A DNA stretch of 64,000 nt from NCBI GenBank assembly GCA_964035575.1, contig OZ037930.1, positions 956,979-1,020,978 of the forward strand, written 5' to 3'. The stretch is from Rhynchopus sp. YZ270_cl-10. Taxonomy: Eukaryota; Euglenozoa; Diplonemea; Diplonemida; Diplonemidae. Of the stretch, positions 54,288-63,900 are shown piece after piece (the first letter of the stretch is position 1; the number at the start of each line of letters is the position of its first letter). Below the pieces are notes generated by a model, which saw nothing but the letters and a program-made list of their open reading frames with translations, had not been told where the DNA came from and made no database searches. A program made the position numbers and the translations under genes.

Positions 54288-56139
54288 CGTTGTTACTATG
54301 TTGTCTGTTTTTGTGTTGTGAGTTGTGACGTAAGGGTTGTGGCGGTTCGTTTTGTGTTCGGATGGTTCTGTTCAGCAACCACGATCAAGAGGGAGTGTTA
54401 AGGATTAGCAAAACTAAATTTTAGTTTGTTTTGTGTTTGTGGGTTGTGATTTCGTTTGCGATTAGGTAGGTCCCTCTCCAATTCGGCTTGAAATCATGTG
54501 AAGGTGATGAAGGGAGGGAGAGGGGGTGGTGTGCAAATAGATGATTCACGTATGGCAAATGATAATTTATTATGAGATCTCATAATAAATTATGAGATCA
54601 TTATGCGCTATTATGCGCGCTCATAATAATCGCATAATGCATAATAGCGCATAATAGCGCATAATAGCACATAATAGCGCATAATGATTATGCGCTATTA
54701 TGTGCTCATTATGTGCTCATTATGTGCCCTACCCCAATGCCCCAAACCAGAAAATACCACCCTCAGATGTCCAAAAATCCATCTGCGCCCGGTTTTGAGC
54801 AGTTTTGAGCCTCAAGAAGCCCCGTATCTGCTTTTTTCAAAAATGTACATACAACTTGTACCTGCCCACCCCTCGTAGATAGAGCAACTCACACATCCAT
54901 CACGCCTCAGTGTGAGCCAGGGGCCAGAAAAGCCCCCAAAGCCACATATTTTCACCCCAGAACCTATCCCGAGGGGTACCCAGGCGGTTTCGGGGTGTTT
55001 AGAGGGACTTGGTGGAACTTAGAACCATGTTTCAAAAAGTGTCAAGCACCTGGTACCAAAGGTTTTCCCACCCAAGGTATCTTAAGCCGTCAAAAAACGT
55101 GAAGTAGGTAATAAATCAAAGAAACCCCCCTGAAGTCAATAAAAACCACACCATAGGCCCATTTGTACCCCAAAATCGAATTCCGCCCGGTTTTGGGCAC
55201 TTTTGACCACTTCTGAGCGACTTTTTTTGGGTGGGGGGGGTGGGGGGTACGGCACATAATGAGCGCATAACGCCGCATAATTGGCGCATAATAGCGCATA
55301 ATAGCACATAATAGCGCATAATAGCACATAATAGCGCATAATATCACATGTATTATGAGATCTCATAATAGCGCATAATATATTATCATTTGCCATACGT
55401 GATGATTGGAAAAAGAAAGAAAAAATGTGGGAAACAGGGGGTAATTTGAGGCGCTTTTTGCCAATTTTGAGAACATTTTGTCTTTTTTCCCCTTTTGTTC
55501 TGTATTTTTACTCTTTTTTTCTCGTTTTGTTGTCTTTCTCTTGCTTTTTTTAATGTTTTTTTCTTATTATTTTGTGCTCTTATTTTTTTTTTTGTTTTTT
55601 TTTGGTTACTTTGTCGTGTTGTCCTGTCTCTCAAATACGTTCACGAGACACCTCGTTGGGCAAGGCAGAAAGGGGCGGCGAACCCAATCGTCCATCACAT
55701 TCGTGAAAAATCTAAAGCTTTATTTTAAAAAAAACGCGCACATACACATGCAGCTTACTCCTTAGCCCCTTGTGGTCACTTATGTTGCGTATTTTCTTTT
55801 TTTTCCATTGTAGTCTATCGCCGAACCTCCACAGTGCGTTTGCCAGCTTGCTGCAACAGCAGAAGAGCAACACGCGCAGACAAAAATAAAAAAAGGAAGA
55901 AGAGGAACTATAAAAAAAAAATCTGGACATCGTTGATAATGGGCTTTGCACGGTTCATATACACAGCATCTTAATCAAAAAACAACAAGAGGAGGAGGGA
56001 AAGAAAAGAAAAGAACCTCGCAATGAACCCTTCTCCCTCTCATCCTCCTCCTCCTCTACCCCCCTACCCCTGAAGCGTGAGGCTATTGTTTCATTCGCTT
56101 CGGCCCTGCTGTTGACTGCGATTGGCAGTTTTTTTTTAT
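54288..56139. other. Intergenic region holding an inverted-repeat element
   Basis: No gene is seen. The main feature is the element at 54547-55401. The rest is T- and A-rich low complexity (55420-55620) and a short mixed block ending at the cyclophilin 40 stop codon. Confidence 0.55.
54547..55401. mobile_element. 855-bp inverted-repeat element with GCATAATAGC arrays
   Basis: The ends CACGTATGGCAAATGAT and ATCATTTGCCATACGTG are perfect inverted repeats, flanked by ATGATT (54541-54546 and 55402-55407). Inside each end lies an array of the palindromic decamer CATAATAGCG. The core (54847-55060) is the same block as in the 14108-15304 element, with TACCTGCCCACCCC, CGCCTCAGTGTGAGCC and AACCTATCCCGAGGGGTACC. 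So two unrelated pairs of ends carry a shared cargo. Confidence 0.75.
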
Positions 56140-57560
56140 TTACGATGAAAGCCATTTCCTTGCTGCTGCTGCCTTCTTTCCCTTGACGGAGGCCGCTTTT
56201 GCTGCAATCTTCTTCAGGAGGTCTCTTGGCCCGCTGTCCTCAGGGGAGATCTTCGCGCACTGTGAACGGGTGGGTTTTTGTTTTTTTAGATGGTACACAC
56301 AAAACAACGCTTTTTGACAGTCACTCACCTGGACAATCTTCTGAATCTGTACTCAAAGTCGCCTGGAGGCTAAAAGTACTGTACAAAAATTTGTTGATGC
56401 ATGTGCCTCTTGTGCACAGCATTCGAACTAATCTAGACGCAAGGCGTGCTCAACTCAATAAAGAAGCGTTGTGTTGTGGTTGCATTCAAAGTGATATCAT
56501 GTACGACCTGGCACATATCCGGGGCTCACATTGCAGCTTAAAAAAATTCCCAAAAAAAGCCCAAAAAAAGTACAGCAAAACCCCCCACTACGAAACGCGT
56601 GAACATCTCACATACCTTTTCCGCGTACTCCTTGGACTGATCTAAGCTACCCAGCTCGAAGAGGGCCTGCGCATGGCGGAACAGCACCTTGGAGTTGGTG
56701 TCGTCGAGCTTGAGCGCCTCGCCTGTTGCGCCCTTCGCCTCGACCCATTTTGAGAGCTTAAGGTAGCACTGCGCCATGTTGGAGTTGCACGCAACCTTCT
56801 GCTTGATGATGTCCGCCTTCGAGTCGTCCGTGGGCACGGTGGCTGAGAGATACCGCAGCGCCTTGAGGTACTTCACAACTGCGTTTGCGAACTCCTTGTC
56901 CTTGAAGAAGCCGTTCCCGAGGCCCTTGATCGCCTCAGCCGCCTTCAGCTTCTCGGCATCACTGAGAACAGGCGACGCATCCTGTGGGTAGTCTTCGAAA
57001 GCGTCAGCCTCGTCCACCTTAACACCGTCCTCTTCCCCCTCCGCAATCACGCCACAGTCCGCAATCACGACATCCACCTCAGGCTCATCGTACTGCTTCG
57101 TCGGTGTGTTCTCCACACGGCGCACAGTGTTCATCCCCTTCACAATCTTCCCAAACACAACGTGCTTCCCGTTCAGATGCGGGCAGTCAATCGTTGTCAT
57201 AAAGAACTGCGAGCAGTTTGTGTTCTTCCCCGCATTCGCCATCGACAGCAGCCCTGCGCGGTTGTGTGTGTGCACGAACTCCTCATCGTCGAACTTCTCC
57301 CCGTAGATGCTCCACCCACCGGTACCGTCACCGTTCGTGAAGTCACCACCCTGGCACATAAACCCAGGGATCACCCTGTGGAACTTCGAGCCCTTGTAGC
57401 ACAGCTTCACATCCTCGTGCTCGGGGATTCCTCCCTTCTCTCCTGTGCACAGTGCGCGGAAGTTTGCGCATGTCTTCGGTGCGTCTGCGTCGAACAACTC
57501 AAACACAACACGGCCCACATCCTCGGACCCGATCTTCAAATCAAAGAAACAACGCGACAT
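56140..57560 (-). CDS. Cyclophilin 40 (peptidyl-prolyl isomerase with TPR domain)
   Basis: Two exons, 57560-56616 and 56259-56140, join in phase 0 (GTATGTG donor, TTCACAG acceptor) to give 354 residues; human CYP40 has 370. The N-terminal cyclophilin domain (1-about 185) contains [15 protein letters not shown] with the catalytic Arg (R62), then SQFFMTT and [12 protein letters not shown]. As in other CYP40 proteins His replaces the Trp that binds cyclosporin in CypA. The C-terminal half (about 205-354) forms three TPR-like helix pairs that in this family bind the MEEVD tail of Hsp90, with [24 protein letters not shown] and [12 protein letters not shown]. The second exon encodes the final helix and a Lys/Ala-rich tail. 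AATAAA overlaps the stop codon region. The intron contains two dispersed short repeats. Role: Hsp90 co-chaperone. Confidence 0.93.
56260..56615 (-). other. Intron of the cyclophilin 40 gene with two short repeats
   Basis: 356 bp. It carries a CCTCTTGTGCAC hairpin-family copy (56390-56425) and a degenerate copy of the ACAGTCACCTGTCC element (56318-56375, with GTCGCCTGGAGGCTAAAAG). Their presence in an intron shows they can be tolerated in transcribed DNA. Confidence 0.75.
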
Positions 57561-58550
57561 TGTAGGGAGGCTTGCTGGGGTGGAGGATGGTGAGAGGAGA
57601 GAGTGAGAGAGTGAGAAGGGGAAGGGAATGAAGGAGGGAAAAGGCAGGGGTAAGGGGGGAGGGGGAGGAGGAGGCACTATTTTATTATGAGAACAGGGTG
57701 TGTATAGGTTGGTTAGTTGTTCGGAGGGTGGCAGTTTCCATGCCAAACCCCGACCCCGTCCCTGTGCTGCCCCAGCCCGCGAAACTTGAAAGTTAAAAGA
57801 AAGGGGGGGAAAGGGGGAAAACTGAATTATGTGCAATGTCTGTTGGTTACAGGGATTACGCAGCTCCCCCAAAAATAAAAAAAGTACGTATGGATTTTCA
57901 ACACGTACAATTCTAAGCAAAAACAATTAAAAACCGCGCGCGCTTCGCGCGCGCTCTCCCTGGCAAAGTTGGTTGAGAAGGGCTGTGAAAGTTCGAAGAA
58001 CTGGAGAAATCATCAGTCATGGCACCTGAATGTTCCTGGCGAAGCCACGGTACGCAACATTTCTAAAAATTGCGCTTAAAATTGTCTATTATGTCACGGG
58101 AAGGGTGTATTGCAATCTAGCGCCGCAGGCGGTACGCTACTTTTCTCTTTCGCAATGCTGCATGCTCCTTTTCCGGTAAAATAGAAAATTGTCTCCTACA
58201 AATAGAATTCTGTAGGGGGTGGGTGAGAGGTGGGGGCGGAGCCCCACCCCTCACCTACCCCACCCCAGCCCCAATCCAAAACCCAAATTAGCTACGTATG
58301 GACACGTATGGACACGTATGGATTCCACCTTTTCAAAAACAATTCACGTATGGATTTCCATACGTTCCACACGTGGAGCGTAATCCCTGGTTGGTTAGGA
58401 ATAGACAAAGACACAAAAAAAACTGCCAGAACTGTCGGAAGTGTTTTCAACTTCTCATTTTCGCAATATAAAATAAAAGGGGGAAGGAAAAAATGACAAC
58501 ACGCAGAATATAAAAACAAAAATAATAGGATCTGTCTCCGCTGTTCCCAT
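57561..58550. other. Intergenic region with a repeat module
   Basis: No gene. At 57934-57955 a CGCGCGCG/CGCGCGCG hairpin, at 58017-58145 the GTACGC module, and at 57885-57900 and 58286-58360 several ACGTATGGA repeats that may mark the two ends of one non-autonomous element (about 57885-58366). Confidence 0.5.
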
Positions 58551-59705
58551 TCATGCAGCCTGCATCCTGTCTCGCAGGAAGTTTGTCACTGCCTTCGAGG
58601 TGGACTGTCCAAGTGCTGACTGGCCATGTTCTGTAGTTTCGCTCGCCCCAACACCTGCGTGCACCACGTAGAAGAACACTGCGTGCACAAGACCCTTCTC
58701 CGAACTGGAGACCATCTCCTTCACAAGGTCTGCGTGAGTGACCTGCCCTGAAGCAAGCCCTGTGTCCAGCACCCACTGTCCGGTGGTGTAGTGCTCACCC
58801 TTGGCGGCAAGGGTGAGCGGCGTCGGGCTTGGTGTGGCGGGGAAGAGCTCTGCCCCGCTTGCGTGGAGCAGCTTCACGACGTCGAGTGCGCCACGTGAGC
58901 AGGCGTGGTGAATGGGGGTGCGGTCGGAAGACCCTTGCAGCAGTGCTGTGAGACGTGTCTCGGGTGTGCCACCTGTCCCGCCCTCTGCCACCTTCTTCAG
59001 TGCTTCAAGCACGACACGCACCGTCTCGACGCACCCTGAGTAGCTCGCCCACGACAGGGGCATGGGACGGTTCGGTACCTGCTCAATCGGGTCTGCTCCA
59101 CGTCTCAGCAGCTCTGCTGCAGCCTCTGCCTTGCCGTAGAAGCATGTGAGTGCGAAGGGCGACTCCTTCTTGGTGCGGTCGCCTTCCGCGTTGTGGTCGA
59201 GCAGGGCACAGATCACACGGGAGTGCTGCCGTCTGCAGGCTGCATGCAGGGGCGGCCCTAGGGCGAGGTCGTCTGCGGAGCGGAGGAGTGAGTCTGTTGG
59301 GGTTGTGTTTGGGTCTGCGCCTGCGAGGAGGAGAAGCTCGATGAGACGGACGTCGTCGTCGGCCTCGTGAGCGCTGCAGGCTATGTCGTAAAGACGGTCT
59401 TGGTACGCTCCTGGGAGGATGCCACGCTGGTGCAGCAGGCTCTGTGCATGCACACGATCCGAGAAGCACTGCTGCAGCGTCAGCACACCTGCCTCCAACG
59501 GTGCCTCCGTCTCTGACAACAGCACATCCGACGGCAGTGGCGCCGTCTCGCCTACATACGGCAACGTTAGCACAAAGGAATCCATTCTAAGCCCATGCCT
59601 GTCTGCAATCTTCGCCTTCAACACACGCACACTCGCCGTCTCGGACACATTATAGCACTCCTCCTCTCCTGCAACACCTAGCACTAATACCTCCATTTCG
59701 TCCAT
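58551..59705 (-). CDS. Ubiquitin-like domain plus ankyrin repeats
   Basis: Uninterrupted, 384 residues from the ATG at 59705 (MDEMEVLVLG); the frame continues upstream but without conserved sequence. Residues 1-75 resemble a ubiquitin-like beta-grasp (MEVLVLGVAG, VRVLKAKIADRHGL). From about 95 to 330 come ankyrin units: LIELLLLAGADPN, PPLHAACRRQHSRVICALLDHNA, FALTCFYGKAEAAAELLRRGADP, PLSWASYSGCVETVRVVLEA, TPIHHACSRGALDVVKLLHASGA and TPLTLAAKGEH. The last 60 residues are not repeat-like. Ankyrin repeats bind partner proteins, and a ubiquitin-like domain suggests a link to the ubiquitin system, but no catalytic domain is present. The design parallels the ubiquitin-like plus LRR protein at 24528-26078. 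Function unknown. Confidence 0.75.
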   Translation of the reverse strand: MDEMEVLVLGVAGEEECYNVSETASVRVLKAKIADRHGLRMDSFVLTLPYVGETAPLPSDVLLSETEAPLEAGVLTLQQCFSDRVHAQSLLHQRGILPGAYQDRLYDIACSAHEADDDVRLIELLLLAGADPNTTPTDSLLRSADDLALGPPLHAACRRQHSRVICALLDHNAEGDRTKKESPFALTCFYGKAEAAAELLRRGADPIEQVPNRPMPLSWASYSGCVETVRVVLEALKKVAEGGTGGTPETRLTALLQGSSDRTPIHHACSRGALDVVKLLHASGAELFPATPSPTPLTLAAKGEHYTTGQWVLDTGLASGQVTHADLVKEMVSSSEKGLVHAVFFYVVHAGVGASETTEHGQSALGQSTSKAVTNFLRDRMQAA

Positions 59706-59910
59706 ATTTCTAATCCTTTTCGGGATACAGGAAGGAGGGAGGAGGGAGTGAACAACATGAAAAATATGTACTCGAAGTCGCTCGTGAGAGGTAGGGTAAG
59801 AGATGGAATAGGCTAGAAAGAAAAGCAAATAAAAACCCGGAGCATGTCAAAAACGCATCCCACCCTCGCCCCCCAATACCAATCACGCCCAGGCCCTTTT
59901 TCTCTGCATC

Positions 59911-60426
59911 TCAGAAGAGATGCGAGGTTTTCGAGCGTTGGAGGTTTGACTCGACTGCAGAGCGGATCTGTGAGTGGCGCACTTCCCAGACCCCGCCGGG
60001 CTCCTTGCCCTCTGCAGATCCTGAAGGCCCTGGCTTGGTCGTGTCGTGCACAGGGTTAGGCGGGGCGCGCGTGTACGTGTCTCGTACCTGTGGCTCATGG
60101 GCACTACTAGCATAGGTGGCGTACGTTTGCGCGGGAGGTGCCTGCCCTCGCTGTCCCTGCCCATAGGCAAAGGAAGGCTCGTACTGCTGCACAGGCATGG
60201 TCTGCTCGGAGATCTTGGGTGTCACATAGTCCTTCGTCCTCCGTGGATTACGTGCCGGCAGCCCTGCTTCGGGCCTGCGAAAAGTAATGTGTGCTTGAAT
60301 GAGTTAAGGTAGCATCATAAAACAAGTAACAAAGTAAGGTATAGTGACATACATGACACCACGCTGTCTGACCTGCGGCGCGTTTTCGCCCTGGCGTGCC
60401 ATATCATGATTCAGGATAAACTGCAT
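59911..60426 (-). CDS. Small Pro/Gln/Tyr-rich protein, two exons
   Basis: Exon 1 (60426-60353) reads MQFILNHDMARQGENAPQVR and six further residues. A 78-bp intron with GTATGT donor and CGCAG acceptor follows, and exon 2 is 60274-59911. The split codon AT/G restores Met, and the combined frame of about 145 residues has no stop. Exon 2 opens with PEAGLPARNPRRTKDYVTPK and continues with a Gln/Tyr/Ala-rich, probably disordered part and SSAHEPQVRDTYTRAPP. No domain, signal peptide or membrane segment is visible, and I do not recognise the family. It is unlikely to be noise, because splicing links two conserved-looking parts and codon use matches its neighbours. Confidence 0.6.
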
Positions 60427-60927
60427 TGCTGAGCCTCTTCAGTATTCAGTGTATGTGTATGGGGTCGACAGCGTCACCTGCACCGCTGCATTTAATAGAA
60501 GTCACAGCCCATTATCTCTCTAGGTGTCGTTTTCCTGTTCGTGGGTTCATTACACTTCTGTAGTACAAAGAGGGCGTCAAAGATAACAAAAAACAAATCA
60601 GTGAAGAGAGTGGGAGAATACACCTCAATCACCATCCCTGTTGCACTAAAGTGCTACAACAAACTAAACAACACACAGTGTATAACGTAGTTTATCAACA
60701 ATACCAAAGCACACAAACACCAGAGGGAAACAAACAATACGAGTGGTAGTTTCGCTCACACATAACGAAACCAAAAGTCTTTTACAATCACTTAAAACAC
60801 GTCACTTTAGTTTTGTACGTAGTAAAACTAAGCATTCGCCGATAGGCAGCAGGGAAACAGTAATCTCATACAGAAAGAGACAAAAACACTCATGCTTCAA
60901 CAAAAAACTCATCAAGCGTCACAAATC
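60427..60927. other. Spacer between the last gene and the satellite
   Basis: About 500 bp of A/T-rich unique-looking sequence. It should contain the promoter of the small gene; no element can be identified. A GTCACCTGCACCGC fragment near 60473 resembles the ACAGTCACCTGTCC repeat. Confidence 0.5.
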
Positions 60928-63900
60928 GTCTCATTCAACGCATACATTAGAACGAGCCGGGAAGAATCCGCCTGTTTCAACCCGTCGGTTTCAACGCGTG
61001 CGTTAGAACGCGTCGGTTTCAACGCATGCGTTAGAACGCGCCGGTTTCAACGCGTGCGTTAGAACGCGCCGGTTTCAACCCCTCGGTTTCAACGCACGCG
61101 ATAGAACGCGTCGGTTTCAACCCGTCGGTTTCAACGCATGCGTTAGAACGCGTCGGTTTCAACGCATGCGATAGAACGCGTCGGTTCAACGCATCCGATA
61201 GAACGCGTCGGTTTCAACCCGTCGGTTTCAACGCATGCGTTAGAACGCGTCGGTTTCAACGCATCCGTTAGAACGCGTCGGTTTCAACGCGTGCGTTAGA
61301 ACGCGCCGTCTTCAACGCATCCGATAGAACGCGCCGGTTTCAACCCATCGGTTTCAACGCATGCGTAAGAACGCGTCGGTTTCAACCCGTCGGTTTCAAC
61401 GCATGCGTTAGAACGCGTCGGTTTCAACGCATCCGATAGAACGCGTCGGTTTCAACCCGTCGGTTTCAACGCATCCGATAGAACGCGTCGGTTTCAACGC
61501 ATCCGATAGAACGCGTCGGTTTCAACGCATCCGATAGAACGCGCCGGTTTCAACCCGTCGGTTTCAACGCATGCGTTAGAACGCGTCGGTTTCAACGCAT
61601 CCGATAGAACGCGCCGGTTTCAACGCATGCGATAGAACGCGTCGGTTTCAACCCGTCGGTTTCAACGCATGCGATAGAACGCGTCGGTTTCAACCCGTCG
61701 GTTTCAACGCATGCGATAGAACGCGTCGGTTTCAACCCGTCGGTTTCAGCGCATGCGTTAGAACGCGTCGGTTTCAACGCATCCGATAGAACGCGTCGGT
61801 TTCAACGCATCCGATAGAACGCGCCGGTTTCAACCCGTCGGTTTCAACGCATGCGTTAGAACGCGTCGGTTTCAACGCATCCGATAGAACGCGCCGGTTT
61901 CAACGCATGCGATAGAACGCGTCGGTTTCAACCCGTCGGTTTCAGCGCGTGCGTTAGAACGCGTCGGTTTCAACCCGTCGGTTTCAACGCATGCGATAGA
62001 ACGCGTCGGTTTCAACCCGTCGGGTTCAACGCATCCGATAGAACACGTCGGTATCAACGCATCCGATAGAACGCGTCGGTTTCAACGCATCCGATAGAAC
62101 GCGTCGGTTTCAACGCATCCGATAGAACGCGTCGGTTTCAACGCATCCGATAGAACGCGTCGGTTTCAACGCATCCGATAGAACACTCCGGTTTCAACCC
62201 GTCGGTTTCAACGCATGCGTTAGAACGCGTCGGTTTCAACGCATCCGATAGAACGCGCCGGTTTCAACCCGTCGGTTTCAACGCATGCGTTAGAACGCGC
62301 CGGTTTCAACGCATGCGTTAGAACGCGTCGGTTTCAACGCATGCGTTAGAACGCGTCGGTTTCAACGCATGCGATAGAACGCGTCGGTTTCAACGCATGC
62401 GTTAGAACGCGTCGGTTTCAACGCATGCGATAGAACGCGTCGGTTTCAACCCGTCGGTTTCAACACATGCGTTAGAACGCGTCGGTTTCAACGCATCCGA
62501 TAGAACACTCCGGTTTCAACCCGTCGGTTTCAACGCATGCGTTAGAACGCGTCGGTTTCAACGCATGCGTTAGAACGCGCCGGTTTCAACGCATGCGATA
62601 GAACGCGTCGGATTCAACCCGTCGGTTTCAACGCATGCGTTAGAACGCGTCGGTTTCAACGCATCCGATAGAACGCGTCGGTTTCAACGCATCCGATAGA
62701 ACGCGTCGGTTTCAACGCATCCGATAGAACGCGTCGGTTTCAACGCATCCGATAGAACGTGCCGGTTTCAACCCGTCGGGTTCAACGCATGCGTTAGAAC
62801 GCGTCTGTTTCAACGCATGCGTTAGAACGCGTCGGTTTCAACGCATCCGATAGAACGCGTGGGTTTCAACCCGTCGGGTTCAACGCATGCGTTAGAACGC
62901 GTCGGTTTCAACGCATGCCTTAGAACGCGTCGGTTTCAACGCATGCGTTAGAACGCGTCGGTTTCAACGCATGCGTTAGAACGCGTCGGTTTCAACGCAT
63001 GCGTTAGAACGCGTCGGTTTCAACCCGTCGGTTTCAACGCATGCGATAGAACGCGTCGGTTTCAACCCGTCGGTTTCAACGCATGCGATAGAACGCGTCG
63101 GTTTCAACCCGTCGGTTTCAGCGCGTGCGTTAGAACGCGTCGGTTTCAACCCGTCGGTTTCAACGCATGCGATAGAACGCGTCGGTTTCAACGCATGCGA
63201 TAGAACGCGTCGGTTTCAACCCGTCGGTTTCAACGCATGCGTTAGAACGCGTCGGTTTCAACCCGTCGGTTTCAACGCATGCGATAGAACGCGTCGGTTT
63301 CAACCCGTCGGTTTCAACGCATGCGTTAGAACGCGTCGGTTTCAACGCATCCGATAGAACGCGTCGGTTTCAACCCGTCGGTTTCAACGCATGCGATAGA
63401 ACGCGTCGGTTTCAACCCGTCGGTTTCAACGCATGCGTTAGAACGCGTCGGTTTCAACGCATCCGATAGAACACGTCGGTATCAACGCATCCGATAGAAC
63501 GCTCCGGTTTCAACCCGTCGGTTTCAACGCATGCGTTAGAACGCGTCGGTTTCAACGCATCCGATAGAACGCGTCGGTTTCAACCCGTCGGGTTCAACGC
63601 ATCCGATAGAACACGTCGGTATCAACGCATGCGATAGAACGCGTCGGTTTCAACGCATCCGATAGAACGCGTCGGTTTCAACGCATGCGTTAGAACGCGT
63701 CGGTTTCAACGCATGCGTGAGAACGCGTCGGTTTCAACGCATGCGATAGAACGCGTCGGTTTCAACGCATCCGATAGAACGCGCCGGTTTCAACCCGTCT
63801 GTTTCAACGCATGCGTTAGAACGCGTCGGTTTCAACGCATGCGTTAGAACGCGTCGGTTTCAACGCATGCGATAGAACGCGTCGGTTTCAACGCATCCGA

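Larger units (their letters stand above)
526..56425. repeat. Dispersed 35-45 nt hairpin element with CCTCTCGTG core
   Basis: A self-complementary unit recurs across the window, always plus-strand oriented as read: AAGATG, a few bases, GTGC or AAGC, the core CTCTCGT, then GCAC or GCTT, and CATCTT. The best copies are 3034-3068, 35337-35378, 37859-37905 and 47650-47697, which fold into near-perfect hairpins. Others lie near 526-560, 4553-4596, 9534-9575, 9664-9717, 26605-26645, 31041-31080, 31430-31475 and 56390-56425. The last sits inside the cyclophilin 40 intron. Stem bases change while pairing is kept (TGTGC/GCACA in one group, CTAAGC/GCTTAG in another), which suggests the fold matters. The span is from first to last copy and is not continuous. 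Confidence 0.65.

Noticed and set aside
61592-63345. Repeat protein ETDGLKPTRSIACV encoded on the minus strand of the satellite
   Set aside because: Frames last only where 42-nt units occur in series and break at the 28-nt units; no start or promoter context.
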